From assembly GCF_029853675.1 (NCBI RefSeq), contig NZ_CP122539.1, positions 1 through 64,000 on the forward strand: 64,000 nucleotides of DNA. Reading direction: 5' to 3'. Positions 24,516 through 33,755 of the stretch are shown piece after piece (positions within the stretch are counted from its first letter, which is position 1; every line of letters begins with the position of its first letter). The notes beneath the pieces were generated by a model. That model made no database searches and was not told the DNA's origin. It saw nothing but the letters and a program-made list of their open reading frames with translations. This stretch comes from Tenacibaculum tangerinum. GTDB taxonomy: Bacteria > Bacteroidota > Bacteroidia > Flavobacteriales > Flavobacteriaceae. The position numbers were made by a program, and so were the translations under genes.

Positions 24516-24523
24516 TATCTTAG
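24516..24523 (+). promoter_or_regulatory. Possible Bacteroidota -7 box upstream of cysS
   Basis: TATCTTAG, 24 bp before the cysS ATG, differs by one base from the Bacteroidota -7 consensus TAnnTTTG. No clear TTG box at -33 was found. Confidence 0.35.
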
Positions 24524-24547
24524 CGACTGCAAATAGTCACTTTTACT

Positions 24548-26029
24548 ATGGAATTATACAAAGAAAATCAACTTAAGATATACAACTCTTTAAGCAAATC
24601 AAAAGAGCTTTTTAAACCCGTAACAGAAGGTCGCATAGGAATGTATGTATGCGGTCCTACCGTATATAGCAATGCTCATTTAGGAAACGTACGTACGTTT
24701 ATGTTTTTTGATGTGGTGTATCGTTATTTATTACACCTAGGGTACAAAGTACGTTATGTACGTAATATTACCGATGCAGGTCACTTAGAAAATGATGCTG
24801 ATGAAGGTGAAGATAGAATTGCAAAAAAAGCACGACTAGAGGAAATTGAACCGATGGAAGTAGTGCAACGTTACACGGTTGATTTTCATAACGTACTTAA
24901 TAACTATAATTTTTTACCACCTAGCATCGAACCCACAGCAACGGGACATATCGTAGAGCAGATTGAGATGATTAAAGAAATCATGGACAAAGGATTAGCT
25001 TATGAAGTAAATGGCTCGGTATATTTTGATGTATTAAAATACAACGAAACAGGTAACTACGGAATTCTTTCAGGTAGAAAAATAGAAGAAGCTATTCACA
25101 ATACCAGAGCGTTAGACGGACAGTCAGATAAGAGGAATCCGCAAGATTTCGCACTGTGGAAAAAAGCCGATGAACGCCATATCATGCGTTGGCCTTCGCC
25201 TTGGAGTGATGGTTTTCCAGGATGGCACTTAGAATGCTCTGTAATGAGTACCAAATATTTAGGAGAACAGTTCGATATTCATGGTGGTGGAATGGATTTA
25301 AAATTCCCGCACCACGAGTGTGAAATAGCCCAATCGCAAACTTGTAGTGGTGTAAAACCTGTAAATTATTGGATGCATACGAATATGTTATTGTTGAACA
25401 GTCAAAAAATGGCAAAATCAACAGGAAACTATATTTTACCCAATGAAATTTTAACGGGAGAAAATACCATTTTAGGAAAACCATTTTCGGCAAGTGTCGT
25501 TCGTTTTTTCAATATGCAAGCGAATTATCGCAGTATTTTAGACTTTTCAGGCGAAGCCTTAGAAGCAGCAGAGAAAGGACATGCAAAGTTAATGGAAGCA
25601 GTTAGTTTCTTAGATAAATTAGAAGCAAGCAATACGTCAACTTTTGATGTTCAAAAATGGAAGCAAGATTGTTACGATGCCATGAATGACGATTTTAACA
25701 CGCCTATTTTAATCTCGCATTTGTTTGAAGCGGTTAAAGTTATCAATCAAATCAAAGAACAAAAAGCAAGTCTAACAACAGAAGATTTACAAGTGTTTAA
25801 AAACACCATCAAAGCATTTGTTTTTGATGTATTAGGGTTGCTAAATGAAACTTCTGAAGGAAATAATTCCGATAAATTGAATGGCGTTGTTGAAATGTTA
25901 ATTCAAATGAGAAAAGAAGCACGTGAAAATAAAGACTGGGCATTGTCTGATGAAATCCGTGATAAACTGTTAGCCTTAGGAATTCAATTAAAAGACGGAA
26001 GAGAAGGAACGACGTTTACGGTGAGTTAA
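24548..26029 (+). CDS. cysS: Cysteine--tRNA ligase
   Basis: 493 residues, full length for class I CysRS. The N-terminus carries the zinc-ligand Cys in MYVCGPTVY (C35) and the HIGH-type motif HLGN (44-47). Further zinc-site residues lie in [10 protein letters not shown] and [10 protein letters not shown], and the KMSKS-type loop reads KMAKSTGN. The C-terminal helical anticodon-binding part ends EGTTFTVS. The enzyme charges tRNA-Cys in the cytoplasm. Its stop codon falls inside the first unit of an 8-bp tandem repeat. Confidence 0.97.
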   Translation: MELYKENQLKIYNSLSKSKELFKPVTEGRIGMYVCGPTVYSNAHLGNVRTFMFFDVVYRYLLHLGYKVRYVRNITDAGHLENDADEGEDRIAKKARLEEIEPMEVVQRYTVDFHNVLNNYNFLPPSIEPTATGHIVEQIEMIKEIMDKGLAYEVNGSVYFDVLKYNETGNYGILSGRKIEEAIHNTRALDGQSDKRNPQDFALWKKADERHIMRWPSPWSDGFPGWHLECSVMSTKYLGEQFDIHGGGMDLKFPHHECEIAQSQTCSGVKPVNYWMHTNMLLLNSQKMAKSTGNYILPNEILTGENTILGKPFSASVVRFFNMQANYRSILDFSGEALEAAEKGHAKLMEAVSFLDKLEASNTSTFDVQKWKQDCYDAMNDDFNTPILISHLFEAVKVINQIKEQKASLTTEDLQVFKNTIKAFVFDVLGLLNETSEGNNSDKLNGVVEMLIQMRKEARENKDWALSDEIRDKLLALGIQLKDGREGTTFTVS

Positions 26030-26109
26030 TGATACAATGATACAATGATACAATGAGATAATGATTCAATGAGGTAATGATTCAATGAGGTAATGAGTTA
26101 ATGGGGTAA
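26022..26109 (+). repeat. 8-bp tandem repeat (consensus TGAnnnAA), 11 units
   Basis: Eleven consecutive octamers, starting with tgagttaa at 26022, followed by three tgatacaa and then variants such as tgattcaa, tgaggtaa and tggggtaa. Unit length is constant and the middle three bases vary. The cysS stop codon (26027-26029) is part of unit one. No gene is seen between the array and yidD. Confidence 0.85.
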
Positions 26110-26207
26110 TAAGTAGGCTGAAGAATGTTTGAGGAATAGAAAATACCATAGATAGCTCATTTCGATAGGAGTCTAGAAATTTTAAACAAGAATTGAAAAA
26201 ATAAAAT

Positions 26208-26483
26208 TTGAAACTAAAAACAATCATAGCATATCCTTTTATATGGCTAGTTCGATTTTACCAAACAGCGATATCTCCGTTTACACCAGCAACGTGTAGG
26301 TATTCGCCAACGTGTTCGAGCTATACCATCGAGGCATTGCAAAAACACGGATTGTTTTATGGTGGTTGGTTGGCGTTGAAAAGAATTTTTAGTTGTCATC
26401 CATGGGGAGGTAGTGGTTACGACCCTGTTCCAGAAAAAAGAGAAAAAAGTAGGAGTCATAGCGAGGATTTTATACCGAAGTAA
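26208..26483 (+). CDS. yidD: Membrane protein insertion efficiency factor YidD
   Basis: 91 residues, showing the whole family signature: [42 protein letters not shown] and [13 protein letters not shown]. It is a small membrane-associated factor that assists YidC-mediated insertion of inner-membrane proteins. The start must be TTG at 26208, because an in-frame TAA lies only two codons upstream (26202-26204) and no ATG precedes the conserved region. The C-terminus is a short charged tail. lgt follows 63 bp downstream. Confidence 0.92.
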   Translation: MKLKTIIAYPFIWLVRFYQTAISPFTPATCRYSPTCSSYTIEALQKHGLFYGGWLALKRIFSCHPWGGSGYDPVPEKREKSRSHSEDFIPK

Positions 26484-26485
26484 TC

Positions 26486-26524
26486 TCTTTTTTAAGATTG
26501 CTTCAGTACATTCGCAATGACAAT
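26486..26524. repeat. Dispersed intergenic repeat fragment, attgcttc...gcaatgac type
   Basis: The sequence from about 26498 reads gattgcttcagtac followed by attcgcaatgac, related to the units of the array at 27560-27970. It is an imperfect inverted repeat between yidD and lgt, of the short non-coding family common in Bacteroidota intergenic DNA. Confidence 0.5.
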
Positions 26525-26546
26525 ATTAAAAACTAAATAAGAATAG

Positions 26547-27407
26547 ATGAATTTTTTATCCATAGTGTGGGATTGGGACCCAGAAATAATCAATATTGGA
26601 GGTTTTGGTATTCGTTGGTACAGTTTAATGTTTGTAGCAGCGTTTATTTTGGGACTGCAATTAATGAAAAAGATATACATCAACGATAACATTCCTGTTG
26701 AAAAGTTAGACCCATTATTTATGTACGTTTTCGTTTCTATGTTAATAGGAATGCGTTTAGGAGATGTATTTTTTTACAGTTGGGATTATTACCAAAACCA
26801 CTTGCTAGAAATCATATTACCATTTAAAAAGCAAGAAGGAGCCTCGGCTTTATTTGGATTGTTGGATGGGTGGAAATTCACAGGGTATACCGGTTTTGCC
26901 AGTCACGGAGCAGCAATAGCGATTCCTATAGCGATGTACTTTTATGCTAAGAAGCACCTACACAAGCCATGGCTGTTTATTTTAGATAGATTAGGAATTA
27001 TGGTGGCTTTAGCAGGATTTTTTATTCGACTTGGGAACTTTTTCAATTCAGAAATTTACGGAAAACCTACAGGTAGCAGTTTCGGAGTCATTTTTAAACG
27101 CGCAGGAGAAACCGTACCACGTCATCCAACCCAATTATACGAAGCCTTTAGCTACTTAGCACTGTTCTTTGCATTGTGGTATTTTTATTGGAAAACCGAT
27201 AAGAAAAATCAAACAGGATTTTTATTCGGATTATTCATGGTCGTATTATGGTCTCTTCGCTTTTTCATAGAATTTTTAAAAGAAGCACAAGTTGATGGGC
27301 GAGAAGATTGGGTATTCAATTCTCTAAATACAGGTCAGGTATTGAGTATTCCACTCGTACTCATTGGTCTTTGGTTAATGTTTAGAAAACCCAAAACAAC
27401 CGCATAA
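26547..27407 (+). CDS. lgt: Prolipoprotein diacylglyceryl transferase Lgt
   Basis: 286 residues with about seven hydrophobic helices, catalysing the first step of lipoprotein maturation (diacylglyceryl transfer to the lipobox Cys) in the inner membrane. Key features are IRWYSLMFVAAFILG near the N-terminus, the conserved His segment TGFASHGAAI, the signature RLGNFFNSEIYGKPT, and HPTQLYEA followed by SLRFFIEFLKE. It is full length. A strong hairpin ends the unit just downstream. Confidence 0.96.
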   Translation: MNFLSIVWDWDPEIINIGGFGIRWYSLMFVAAFILGLQLMKKIYINDNIPVEKLDPLFMYVFVSMLIGMRLGDVFFYSWDYYQNHLLEIILPFKKQEGASALFGLLDGWKFTGYTGFASHGAAIAIPIAMYFYAKKHLHKPWLFILDRLGIMVALAGFFIRLGNFFNSEIYGKPTGSSFGVIFKRAGETVPRHPTQLYEAFSYLALFFALWYFYWKTDKKNQTGFLFGLFMVVLWSLRFFIEFLKEAQVDGREDWVFNSLNTGQVLSIPLVLIGLWLMFRKPKTTA

Positions 27408-27410
27408 ACA

Positions 27411-27452
27411 TAACAAAAAAACTCCAAGTAAACACTTGGAGTTTTTTGTTAT
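27411..27452 (+). terminator. Rho-independent terminator after lgt
   Basis: Near-perfect inverted repeat: aactccaagt (27420-27429), loop aaac, acttggagtt (27434-27443). A/T flanks extend the symmetry, so it could work in both directions. It starts 4 bp after the lgt stop. Confidence 0.9.
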
Positions 27453-27478
27453 GTTTTCATTTGTAAATCATTGAAAAA

Positions 27479-27516
27479 TGTCATTACGAACGAAACGCAG
27501 TGGAGTGACGTAATCT
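27479..27516. repeat. Palindromic intergenic repeat, cattacg...cgtaat type
   Basis: gtcattacgaacgaaacg followed by cagtggagtgacgtaatc forms an imperfect hairpin with attacg/cgtaat arms. It resembles the neighbouring gcaatgac repeats but is a distinct sequence type. Confidence 0.5.
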
Positions 27517-27559
27517 TATGAAAACGAGTAACTCAAAACCTTCAAACCGCTTATATCGA

Positions 27560-27970
27560 TTCGAGGTGACAGTAATCAAAAACAGATTGCTTCGTCCTTC
27601 TCTCCTCGCAATGACTATGTTCAAAACCTTAAAATCGCTTACATCCATTCAATGTAGTTGTCATCAAAAACAGATTGCTTCGTCTTTCTCTCCTCGCAAT
27701 GACCATATTCAAAACCTTGAGATCTCTTACACCCTTTCGAGGTGACAGTAATCAAAAACAGATTGCTTCGTCCTCCTCTCCTCGCAATGACCATGTTCAA
27801 AACCTTAAAATCGCTTACATCCATTCAATTTAGTTGTCATCAAAATCAGATTGCTTCGTCTTTCCCTCCTCGCAATGACCATACTCAAAACCTTGAAACT
27901 GCTCACATCCATTCGAGGTGACGGTAATTAAAACAAATTGCTTCGTCCTACGTTCCTCGCAATGATGAAA
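27560..27970. repeat. Tandem array of five ~88-bp units of a dispersed intergenic repeat
   Basis: The core gattgcttcgtc ... cctcgcaatga occurs five times, with attgcttc at 27586, 27674, 27762, 27850 and 27937 (spacing 88, 88, 88, 87). Units alternate between two flanks: gaggtgacagtaatcaaaa (units 1, 3, 5) and tagttgtcatcaaaa (units 2, 4), giving a 176-bp higher-order period. Each core carries short inverted arms (attgc/gcaat). Nothing suggests coding in either strand; ORFs here are chance. Confidence 0.85.
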
Positions 27971-28250
27971 ATCAACTAATAATAGCTTCATGATGAACGG
28001 ACACAGAGCCTTCCAAGACGATACTTAGTAAAGCTATTGATAATCGTAGTATCACTTCTCAATACAAAATTACTTTCATTTCATTCAACTAATTTTACTC
28101 GAAGAGACAATGGGTCTAAATGCGAACTGATAAAGCACAAATCGTATTACAAGCAAGTTTGAAACTTACGAACAAACTAGCCGAACTGAAAGCATAGAAA
28201 GCATGCTAATTTTTAAAGTGTTAAACTATCTATAAAGCTGAATTAAAACG
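27971..28250. other. Intergenic stretch with only one weak small ORF
   Basis: About 280 bp between the repeat array and the rimO promoter region. The only thing I can point to is a 25-codon ATG-to-TAG frame at 28120-28197 (M-R-T-D-K-A-Q ... L-A-E-L-K-A), which could encode a short amphipathic peptide or be a gene remnant. No ribosome-binding or database support is available. Confidence 0.3.
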
Positions 28251-28258
28251 TATCTTTG
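28251..28258 (+). promoter_or_regulatory. Bacteroidota -7 promoter box upstream of rimO
   Basis: TATCTTTG matches the consensus TAnnTTTG exactly and lies 17 bp before the rimO ATG, implying a short leader. A -33 TTG box is not clear. Confidence 0.5.
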
Positions 28259-28275
28259 TACCCCAAAATTTTGAT

Positions 28276-29625
28276 ATGCGTACCAAAACAACAAAACAAA
28301 ACAAAATCAATGTCGTTACCTTAGGATGCTCTAAAAATGTATATGACAGTGAAGTGTTAATGGGGCAGTTAAAAGCCAATGGTAAAAACGTGGTTCATGA
28401 AGATGAAAATGACGATGGAAATATAGTCGTAATCAATACCTGCGGTTTTATTGGTAAAGCCAAAGAAGAAAGTGTAGAAACCATTCTACACTATGCACAA
28501 AAAAAGGAAGAAGGCGAGATCGATAAAGTATTTGTAACTGGTTGTTTAAGTGAACGGTACAAACCAGATTTAGAAGCTGAAATTACCAATGTAGATCAGT
28601 ATTTCGGAACCCACGACTTGCCAAATTTGTTAAAGGTGTTGGAAGCAGACTATAAACATGAGTTAATCGGCGAACGCTTAACAACCACTCCACAACATTA
28701 CGCCTATTTAAAAATAGCCGAAGGTTGCGACCGCCCCTGTTCATTCTGTGCCATTCCGTTAATGCGAGGAAAGCATGTATCGACTCCCATTGAAGATTTG
28801 GTTACGGAGGCTACGAAGTTAGCTGAAAAAGGCATCAAAGAGATCATGCTGATTGCGCAAGATTTAACCTACTACGGATTGGATATTTACAAAAAACGTG
28901 CGTTGGCAGATTTACTGAAAGAATTGGTAAAAGTAGACGGAATTGAATGGATTCGTTTGCACTATGCATTTCCTACAGGTTTTCCTATGGATGTGTTAGA
29001 AGTAATGAAAAACGAGCCAAAAGTGTGTAATTATTTAGACATTCCGCTACAGCATATCAACACCGAGATTTTAAAATCGATGAAACGTGGTACGACCCAT
29101 GAAAAAACGACAGCACTGATACATAAATTCCGAGAGGCAGTGCCAAATATGGCAATTCGAACTACACTCATTGTTGGGTATCCAGGAGAAACCGAAGAAC
29201 AGTTTCAGGAATTGAAAGATTGGGTAGAAGAAATGCGTTTTGAACGTTTAGGGGCTTTTGAATATTCACACGAAGAAAACACAGGGGCGTATGCCTTAGA
29301 AGATAATGTTCCCGACGATGTAAAGTTCAGACGAGTGAACGAAATCATGGAAGTACAATCGCAGATTTCTTGGGAATTGAATCAAGAAAAAATAGGAAAA
29401 ACCTTTACGTGTTTGTTCGATAGAAAAGATGGTGAATACTATTACGGACGTACCGAGTTTGATTCACCCGATGTAGACAACGATGTGATTGTAGATGCCC
29501 GTGAGCATTATATCAAATTAGGAGAATTTATCGATATTGAGATTTTTGACGCTGGCGATTTTGATTTGTACGGAACTCCTGTGGTAAAGCAGGAAAAACC
29601 TATACCTTTAAATAAAAGGAAATAG
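28276..29625 (+). CDS. rimO: Ribosomal protein S12 methylthiotransferase RimO
   Basis: 449 residues. The N-terminal UPF0004 domain has the three auxiliary-cluster Cys in TLGCSKN, NTCGF and TGCL. The radical-SAM core begins with the CxxxCxxC cluster motif CDRPCSFC in AEGCDRPCSFCAIP, and a C-terminal TRAM domain follows. IPLMRGKHVS and the overall length favour RimO over MiaB. The enzyme adds a methylthio group to an Asp of ribosomal protein S12, using SAM and two iron-sulfur clusters. Confidence 0.95.
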   Translation: MRTKTTKQNKINVVTLGCSKNVYDSEVLMGQLKANGKNVVHEDENDDGNIVVINTCGFIGKAKEESVETILHYAQKKEEGEIDKVFVTGCLSERYKPDLEAEITNVDQYFGTHDLPNLLKVLEADYKHELIGERLTTTPQHYAYLKIAEGCDRPCSFCAIPLMRGKHVSTPIEDLVTEATKLAEKGIKEIMLIAQDLTYYGLDIYKKRALADLLKELVKVDGIEWIRLHYAFPTGFPMDVLEVMKNEPKVCNYLDIPLQHINTEILKSMKRGTTHEKTTALIHKFREAVPNMAIRTTLIVGYPGETEEQFQELKDWVEEMRFERLGAFEYSHEENTGAYALEDNVPDDVKFRRVNEIMEVQSQISWELNQEKIGKTFTCLFDRKDGEYYYGRTEFDSPDVDNDVIVDAREHYIKLGEFIDIEIFDAGDFDLYGTPVVKQEKPIPLNKRK

Positions 29626-29741
29626 TTTGAAAATAAGCTTGATGTTATGCTGTTAGCTTTTGAGATCAACTATCACTATCATGAGTGTGCAAAATTCAAA
29701 TAATCTAAGAATCTAACGATCTAAGAACGACTTATCCTACT

Positions 29742-30500
29742 ATGAAAAAAGCCTATTTTAACTGGAGTTCAGGGAAAGATTCTGCCTTGGCATTCTATAA
29801 AATACTGCAACAAAAAGAATACGAGGTACAAAAATTAATTACCAATGTAAATCAAGACTATCAGCGTGTTTCCATGCACGGATTGCACGAAGATTTATTA
29901 GATGCACAAGCAAATAGTATCGGAGTTCCGTTAGAAAAAATATACTTTCCTGCTGAGGTTACGATGGAGATGTACAATCTTAAGATGAAGGAGAAAACTG
30001 CAGCTTTAAAATCAGAAGGCTTACATTATGCTATTTTTGGAGATATTTTTTTAGAGGATTTAAGAGCGTATCGTGATTCCAAATTACAAGAAGTAGGAAT
30101 CACGGGAGTGTATCCACTCTGGAAACAAGATACCAAAGAATTATTACGAGAATTTTTAGCGCTGGGTTTTAAAACCATCACCGTTTGCGTGAATGCTAAA
30201 TTGTTAGGAGAAGAGTTTGTTGGAAGATTGATTGATGAAGATTTTATCAACGAACTTCCTGAAGGTATAGATGTTTGTGGAGAGAATGGTGAGTTTCATA
30301 CCTTTTGTTATGACGGACCTATTTTTAAGAAACCTGTAGCATTTGAAATAGGAGCGAAGGTGTTAAAATCATACACCTTGCAAGAAAATGAGGACGATAC
30401 CTGTTATCAGGATTCAAAAAAAGGTAAAAAATCAGCAATAGCGACTTCTAAAAATTACGATAGCAGTTTTTGGTATTGTGATTTACAATTGAAAAAGTAA
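29742..30500 (+). CDS. Dph6-like diphthine--ammonia ligase family ATP-binding protein
   Basis: 252 residues of the adenine-nucleotide alpha-hydrolase/PP-loop superfamily (DUF71). The ATP-binding motif SSGKDS is at 9-14, HGLHEDL and GDIFLEDLR follow, and the family's ExGEFHTF motif reads GENGEFHTF near residue 185. Eukaryotic and archaeal members amidate diphthine, but bacteria lack diphthamide, so the true substrate here is unknown. The last 18 bp overlap the convergent DUF6122-like gene. Confidence 0.85.
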   Translation: MKKAYFNWSSGKDSALAFYKILQQKEYEVQKLITNVNQDYQRVSMHGLHEDLLDAQANSIGVPLEKIYFPAEVTMEMYNLKMKEKTAALKSEGLHYAIFGDIFLEDLRAYRDSKLQEVGITGVYPLWKQDTKELLREFLALGFKTITVCVNAKLLGEEFVGRLIDEDFINELPEGIDVCGENGEFHTFCYDGPIFKKPVAFEIGAKVLKSYTLQENEDDTCYQDSKKGKKSAIATSKNYDSSFWYCDLQLKK

Positions 30501-30872
30501 CCTACTTATTGTTTCTAATATCCCTTTAGCAGGAACATTTTCTAAGCAAGAATTACATGCATTGTACATAAACAAGCAATCGATAAAATCGGTTAGTATA
30601 TGTAGTAGTAACCCGAATCCAATAATGCTGTATGGCTTTTTTAAAAAAAGTAAAAAAAAGTACACCCCCATTGCATAGTAAGAGTGAAGTGGATGAAAAC
30701 CGAAACTACATCGATGCGGGTCGAATATAGGAGTTGCTAGTAGGTGGTCGATGTCTACCAACATAGTAGCAAGCAAAATTAAAGCTACTTTTTTCCATTC
30801 CTTTTTAAAGAAGAAAAAAGCAATCAAAAAAGGAAATCCGAAGTGTAAAAAATAGTGAACAAAGTGTTGCAT
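30483..30872 (-). CDS. DUF6122-like small integral membrane protein
   Basis: 129 residues with about four hydrophobic segments and a conserved-looking core: MLVDIDHLLATPIFDPHRC, GFHPLHSYYAM and HILTDFIDCL. The Asp/His pattern resembles membrane-bound metal-dependent hydrolases, and this family is common in flavobacteria. It starts 2 bp after the S10 peptidase stop, so it is probably cotranscribed with it, and its 3' end overlaps the convergent Dph6-like gene. Function unknown. Confidence 0.75.
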   Translation of the reverse strand: MQHFVHYFLHFGFPFLIAFFFFKKEWKKVALILLATMLVDIDHLLATPIFDPHRCSFGFHPLHSYYAMGVYFFLLFLKKPYSIIGFGLLLHILTDFIDCLFMYNACNSCLENVPAKGILETISRLLFQL

Positions 30873-30874
30873 TG

Positions 30875-32359
30875 TTAGTACTTTGCTGCCCCTATATTCT
30901 CAGCACTATTTTTTATAAAATCACGAAGATCGTCATTTGCTTTTTGCAAATCTTCTTTTCTAAGGTACATCATGTGTCCACTTCTATAGCCTTTAAAGAA
31001 GAGTCTGTTTTTAAGTTTACCACTTGGGTCAATTTTTCCCATGGTATATTTAGCAGCAGCGTATGTAGTAGCTCCATCGTAATAACCAGATTGTACTAAA
31101 ACTTTCAAATACGGATTTTGTGCCATGGCCTTGCGTAAGTTTTCACGTGCATTGTTCTTGCTAAAATCCCAAGGCTGCACTGTACCAAACATATTGTATT
31201 TTACATCGGTTTTAAAGTTCAATACATTTTGAATGTAGTAATTAATAGCAGGCGTAAAAGAATGCAACCAAGACACCAATTCGGGGCTGTAATCTGGCTT
31301 TGTACCCGATTCTCTTCTGTCAATTCCCAAATACCTACTATCTAAACGTCCGATGGTTTTTCCTGAAGTATCTCTTAGTAATTCTTTCCAAAAATAACTA
31401 TTTGGAACCTCTAAATTATGTTGTAGTATCACCTCTTTTTTTATTCCAGAGTAATACGCCATTTTTTCAGCAACTTTGTTTTTCTCTGCGTCATTGATGA
31501 ATCCTCCTTTTGCCAAGGCAGGAAGCAAGGTATTGACAGCAAAATTCTCCGCTTCGGGTAAAATTTCTAACAAGTCTTTTTGTTGCAATTCTGGTGGTAA
31601 CATTTTATGATACCATGCAGCAGCAGTAAAGTAAGGGAAATTGATAGCGTAATCTTCGGAACTTTGTGTTCTTAATAATTGATAATCGGCAGGAGAAACC
31701 ATAATTACTCCGTTCAGATACATCCACTGGTTATTTTGTAGTTCATGAGCAAGTTGCATGACACGAGTACCGCCATAACTTTCACCGATGATATATTTTG
31801 GTGAATTCCATCGATTGGTTCGAGTAACAAAAAGATTCAACCAGTCTGCTAAATATTTTGCATCCGCATTAATTCCGAAGAAATATTTTGCATCCACCTT
31901 TTCTTCAGCAGCAACTATAGGTCTTGAATAAGCGGTATTTACAGGATTTACAAATACAATATCAGCTTCGTCTAAAATAGAGTAGGGGTTGTCTTTTATA
32001 CCATAGGGTTGAATCGGGTTTCCCTCATCATCTATTTTTAAAATTTTAGGTCCTGTGTAAGCAATATGCATCCATACAGAAGCAGAGCCGGGTCCACCAT
32101 TAAAGGACATTAGCAAGGGTCTTTTTTCGCTGTTGGAAACATCTGTTCTGTAATAATAGGTATAAAAAAGTGTAGCTTTTGCCACTCCATTGGCATCGTA
32201 TACGGGTTGTGTTCCTGTTTGTGCTTTATAGGATATTTTTTTGCCTTTGATAGTTACCGAGCTAGAAGTAGTAACGATAGTATCTAATGGAATTCTTTTG
32301 TCTTGAGAAAAAAGAGTAATTGAATATAGAATGGCTACTACGAATATAATTTTTTTCAT
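30875..32359 (-). CDS. Secreted peptidase S10 family (serine carboxypeptidase-like)
   Basis: 494 residues with a signal peptide (~1-19, ending LFSQ). It is an alpha/beta hydrolase of the carboxypeptidase Y type, with the oxyanion-side motif FNGGPGSASVWM (~86-97), the nucleophile Ser194 in IIGESYGG, the Asp in QSGYYDGATTY and the His in GYRSGHMMYL. All three catalytic residues are present and the length is complete. It probably acts in the periplasm, trimming C-terminal residues of peptides. The DUF6122-like membrane gene follows directly. Confidence 0.92.
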   Translation of the reverse strand: MKKIIFVVAILYSITLFSQDKRIPLDTIVTTSSSVTIKGKKISYKAQTGTQPVYDANGVAKATLFYTYYYRTDVSNSEKRPLLMSFNGGPGSASVWMHIAYTGPKILKIDDEGNPIQPYGIKDNPYSILDEADIVFVNPVNTAYSRPIVAAEEKVDAKYFFGINADAKYLADWLNLFVTRTNRWNSPKYIIGESYGGTRVMQLAHELQNNQWMYLNGVIMVSPADYQLLRTQSSEDYAINFPYFTAAAWYHKMLPPELQQKDLLEILPEAENFAVNTLLPALAKGGFINDAEKNKVAEKMAYYSGIKKEVILQHNLEVPNSYFWKELLRDTSGKTIGRLDSRYLGIDRRESGTKPDYSPELVSWLHSFTPAINYYIQNVLNFKTDVKYNMFGTVQPWDFSKNNARENLRKAMAQNPYLKVLVQSGYYDGATTYAAAKYTMGKIDPSGKLKNRLFFKGYRSGHMMYLRKEDLQKANDDLRDFIKNSAENIGAAKY

Positions 32360-32389
32360 GTTTGGAAATTACTTGGAAAGCTAAAAGTA

Positions 32390-33154
32390 TCAAAACTTTT
32401 CAAAAACACCTAAGCCAAATAAGGCAAAATCGTATTTAACAGGATCTTCTTTGTCAAATTCTCTTAAGATGGTGTCTAACTCTTGAATTGCTTTCCAATC
32501 GTTTTGCTTTCGGGTTAAAATTCCTAGTTTTCGGGCGATCGTTCCTGTGTGTACGTCAAGCGGACAGTGTAAATGTGCCGTCGAATGGGTTTTCCATATT
32601 CCTAAATCAACTCCAGTCGAATTATCGCGTACCATCCAACGTAAAAACATGTTAATTCGCTTGGAGGCAGAACCTTTTAAAGGGTCGGAAACGTGTTTTA
32701 AAGTTCTTGGCTGATGCGGAATCTCAAAAAATATTTTTTTAAAGTTGTGAATGGCTAACTGGTAGTTGTCGGCATTGTTTTTGGGTAGTAACACATTTTC
32801 TAATCCCCCATGATTTTGATAGATGTTTTTAAGTGACCGAATGAAAAAGCTAAAATCTTCAGCATTGAAAGTACGGTGTACAAATCCGTTGAAATGAGTC
32901 AGGTCGTCTTCTGAATGATTCATTACAAAATCATACGGAGAGTTTCCCATTAAGTCCATCATTTTATGGGCATTGTTAATAATCATTTTACGATTTCCCC
33001 AAGCAATGGTAGCTGCTAAAAACCCAGCAATTTCAATGTCTTCTTTTAAAGAAAATTGATGCGGAATTTGAATTGGGTCACTCTCAATAAAATCAGGATT
33101 ATTGTATTGTTGTACTTTTTCGTCTAAAAATTCTTTAAGCTCTTTTGTATTCAT
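32390..33154 (-). CDS. TIGR02757 family protein
   Basis: 254 residues belonging to the Bacteroidota-enriched TIGR02757/DUF2400 family. Conserved stretches are EIAGFLAATIAWGNRKMI, GSASKRINMFLRWMVR, DLGIWKTH and LHCPLDVHTGTIARKLG. The segment with PLDVHTG near the C-terminus recalls helix-hairpin-helix glycosylase-like folds, but no function is established. Its ATG shares one base with the stop of the upstream CPBP protease gene (TAATG), indicating translational coupling. Confidence 0.9.
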   Translation of the reverse strand: MNTKELKEFLDEKVQQYNNPDFIESDPIQIPHQFSLKEDIEIAGFLAATIAWGNRKMIINNAHKMMDLMGNSPYDFVMNHSEDDLTHFNGFVHRTFNAEDFSFFIRSLKNIYQNHGGLENVLLPKNNADNYQLAIHNFKKIFFEIPHQPRTLKHVSDPLKGSASKRINMFLRWMVRDNSTGVDLGIWKTHSTAHLHCPLDVHTGTIARKLGILTRKQNDWKAIQELDTILREFDKEDPVKYDFALFGLGVFEKF

Positions 33155-33708
33155 TATGATAACAAATCTCCTGCAAAACTAAGCAAAACAAAGAAGGCAT
33201 TATAACAGGCATGTAAAAGGATACTCCAAATTAAACCAAAACGCACTCTAATGAATCCTAAATAGCCTCCTAAAATAGTTTGGGGAGCGACTAAAACGGG
33301 GGCTAGTAGCAGTACGTTGGTCGTCATATTAAAATTGGTTAAATGTATCAAACCAAAAAGGATCGTAAATACGTAAAAAGCTATTTTGAACACTTTTTTT
33401 CCATGAAACAAGGTTAGGGGAGCTCTAAAAAACAGTTCTTCAAGCAATGGAGCAAAGATAATTACAAGAAAAGCAATGAGTCCTTTTGACGTTGTTTTTA
33501 ATAATTCTTCCATAGCGTGCTCGTTCATATCTACCCAGCCTAACTGCTCAATTAATAAGAAGAGAGGACTCAATACAGCACCTGTAACAATACTGATGAC
33601 AAGTAGGTGTAAAAATTTTTGAAATCGGTAGGATGTATCTAGGTTATTATCTTGCTCTAAAACAGGGTTTTTAAGATAGGTAATAAGTTCTTGGAAAGTT
33701 TCTTTCAT
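33154..33708 (-). CDS. CPBP family intramembrane glutamic protease
   Basis: 184 residues with about five transmembrane helices. The ABI/CPBP motifs are present: EELFFR (Glu90, Glu91, Arg95), FGLIHLTNF with His122, and a third His in LLHACYNAFF. These form the glutamic intramembrane protease site related to eukaryotic Rce1. Substrate unknown. It is upstream of and coupled to the TIGR02757 gene; lolD lies upstream on the same strand, 47 bp away. Confidence 0.9.
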   Translation of the reverse strand: MKETFQELITYLKNPVLEQDNNLDTSYRFQKFLHLLVISIVTGAVLSPLFLLIEQLGWVDMNEHAMEELLKTTSKGLIAFLVIIFAPLLEELFFRAPLTLFHGKKVFKIAFYVFTILFGLIHLTNFNMTTNVLLLAPVLVAPQTILGGYLGFIRVRFGLIWSILLHACYNAFFVLLSFAGDLLS

Positions 33709-33755
33709 GAATCGTTGATTTCTTTATTAGTAGTAAGAAACTCAAAATAGTTACA

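Noticed and set aside
27518..27824. Small ORFs on both strands over the 88-bp array
   Set aside because: Their translations only mirror the repeat units and shift frame type between units.
27560..27970. CRISPR array
   Set aside because: The near-constant 88-bp spacing comes from whole-unit duplication; sequence between cores is itself repeated, not unique, and no cas genes are present.
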